Below, in pieces: positions 6,056 through 7,093 of a stretch of DNA of 7,093 nt (its first letter is position 1; every line of letters begins with the position of its first letter). The notes below the pieces were generated by a model. The model saw nothing but the letters and a program-made list of their open reading frames with translations. It was not told the DNA's origin and made no database searches. The stretch lies in NCBI GenBank assembly GCA_050743865.1, contig JBOGGE010000154.1:1-7093 (forward strand). The letters run 5' to 3'. The translations under genes were made by a program, and so were the position numbers. Origin of the DNA: DAHUZJ01 sp050743865 (GTDB lineage: Bacteria; Actinomycetota; Acidimicrobiia; Acidimicrobiales; RAAP-2).

Positions 6056-7093
6056 GCAAGACAAAGTTCGAGTTCCTCGACGCGCTGGGCCAGATTGCCC
6101 GCGACAAGGGGATCTCCGTCGAGACCCTTCTCGATGCCCTGGCCAACGCCCTGGTCGCCGCCTACAAGCGCCGGCCCGGCGCCGCCGAGGAGGCCGTGGT
6201 CACCATCGACCCCGAGTCTGGCGAGATCCGGGTGTACGGGCAGGAGCTCGACGAGGACGGCAATGTCGTCAACGAGTGGGACGACACGCCCGACGACTTT
6301 GGGCGGATCGCCGCCCAGACGGCCAAGCAGGTCATCCTGCAGCGCATCCGCGAGGTCGAGCGGGACATGAAGTACGAGGAGTACGCCGGCCGGGAGGGCG
6401 ACATCGTCACCGGGATCGTCCAGCAGACCGACAATCGCTACACGCTGCTCGACCTGGGCAAGGTGGAGGCGCTCCTGCCCCAGGCCGAGCAGGTCTCCTA
6501 CGAGCGCTACGAGCACGGCACCCGCCTCAAGGCCTACATCGTCGAGGTGCGCAAGACGACCAAGGGCCCCCAGATCGTGGTGAGCCGGACCCACCCCGGC
6601 CTGATCAAGCGGCTCTTCGAGCTCGAGGTGCCCGAGATCTCCTCGGGCGTCGTCGAGATCAAGGCGGCGGCCCGGGAGCCCGGGCACCGGACCAAGATCG
6701 CCGTCTGGTCCAACGACGCCAACGTTGATCCGGTCGGTGCCTGCGTCGGGGCGCGCGGCTCGCGCGTCCGGATGGTGACCAACGAGCTGCGCGGCGAACG
6801 GGTGGACGTGGTGCCGTTCTCCGACGACCCGGTCGAGCTCATCCAGAACGCCCTGGCCCCGGCGCGCGTCCGGGAGGTCCGGCTCGACGAGGAGACCGGT
6901 ACGGCAACGGTGGTGGTGAGCGACTACCAGCTCTCCCTGGCCATCGGCAAGGAGGGCCAGAACGCCCGGCTGGCCGCCCGGTTGACCGGGTGGCGGATCG
7001 ACATCAAGAGCGAGAGCCAGCTGGCCGAGGAGGAGGCGGGGTACAGCGGCCAGGAGTGGGCCGAGGGCGAGTGGGTCGAGAACGAGGCCGGCC
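6052..7093 (+). CDS. nusA: Transcription termination/antitermination factor NusA (3' end beyond window)
   Basis: This shows 347 codons without a stop; the gene runs off the right edge, probably close to its end, since actinobacterial NusA is about 340–350 residues and lacks the acidic C-terminal repeats of E. coli. NusA binds RNA polymerase near the exit channel and modulates pausing, termination and rRNA antitermination. Visible domains: the N-terminal polymerase-binding domain (about 1–112, starting KFEFLDALGQIARDKGIS); S1 (about 113–185, GREGDIVTGIVQQTDNRYT); KH1 (about 215–275, with the loop VGARGSR at 232–238); and KH2 (about 290–335, with IGKEGQNARLAARLTGWRI from 298). An acidic stretch with EEEAGYSGQEW follows. 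The ATG at 6052 overlaps the rimP stop by four bases, and a purine-rich GAGAGAAGGGG (6031–6041) lies upstream as ribosome binding site. KH1 and KH2 motifs are intact. Confidence 0.97.
   Translation, partial: MSKTKFEFLDALGQIARDKGISVETLLDALANALVAAYKRRPGAAEEAVVTIDPESGEIRVYGQELDEDGNVVNEWDDTPDDFGRIAAQTAKQVILQRIREVERDMKYEEYAGREGDIVTGIVQQTDNRYTLLDLGKVEALLPQAEQVSYERYEHGTRLKAYIVEVRKTTKGPQIVVSRTHPGLIKRLFELEVPEISSGVVEIKAAAREPGHRTKIAVWSNDANVDPVGACVGARGSRVRMVTNELRGERVDVVPFSDDPVELIQNALAPARVREVRLDEETGTATVVVSDYQLSLAIGKEGQNARLAARLTGWRIDIKSESQLAEEEAGYSGQEWAEGEWVENEAG

Noticed and set aside
5980..6687. 235-codon open frame on the - strand within nusA
   Set aside because: It is antisense to the S1 and KH1 regions of an intact nusA. 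Its Leu/Asp/Val/Gly-rich translation is a codon-bias shadow.

Overview
The window looks like a chromosomal segment of a high-GC actinobacterium. The strong G/C bias at third codon positions, the GTG start on one gene, and the order ispG–proS–rimP–nusA all point that way. The short, archaeal-type ProS without an editing insertion and a NusA of about 347 residues would suit a deep-branching actinobacterial lineage such as Acidimicrobiia, but that placement is tentative.

Layout. (1) Bases 1–2360 hold a two-gene type II-like restriction-modification (R-M) module. The 3' part of a probable PD-(D/E)XK restriction endonuclease is on the + strand (1–660, open at the left edge). A gamma-class N6-adenine DNA methyltransferase lies opposite it on the - strand (657–2360). 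The two genes converge, and their stop codons overlap inside one CTAG palindrome. (2) Bases 2361–2550 are a divergent intergenic region separating the methyltransferase start from ispG. (3) Bases 2551–5352 carry ispG (MEP-pathway [4Fe-4S] enzyme) and, 9 nt later, proS (prolyl-tRNA synthetase), probably co-transcribed. (4) Bases 5353–5575 are a spacer with a good extended -10 promoter candidate, a perfect 12-bp hairpin, further inverted repeats and a strong Shine-Dalgarno. They form the apparent leader of the next operon. (5) Bases 5576–7093 carry rimP (30S maturation) and nusA (transcription elongation/termination factor). These overlap by ATGA, and nusA runs off the right edge close to its expected end.

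How the genes work together. The right-hand two thirds is a housekeeping block for isoprenoid precursors, translation and transcription. The left third is a self-contained defence module beside it. In many actinobacteria dxr and rseP lie upstream of ispG, so the R-M pair may have inserted at this junction or displaced those genes; what lies left of the window is not visible. The observations most worth following are the R-M pair, whose nuclease I cannot assign to a named family, and the structured rimP–nusA leader. I see no wholly novel multi-gene system, and no mobile element, CRISPR array, tRNA or rRNA.
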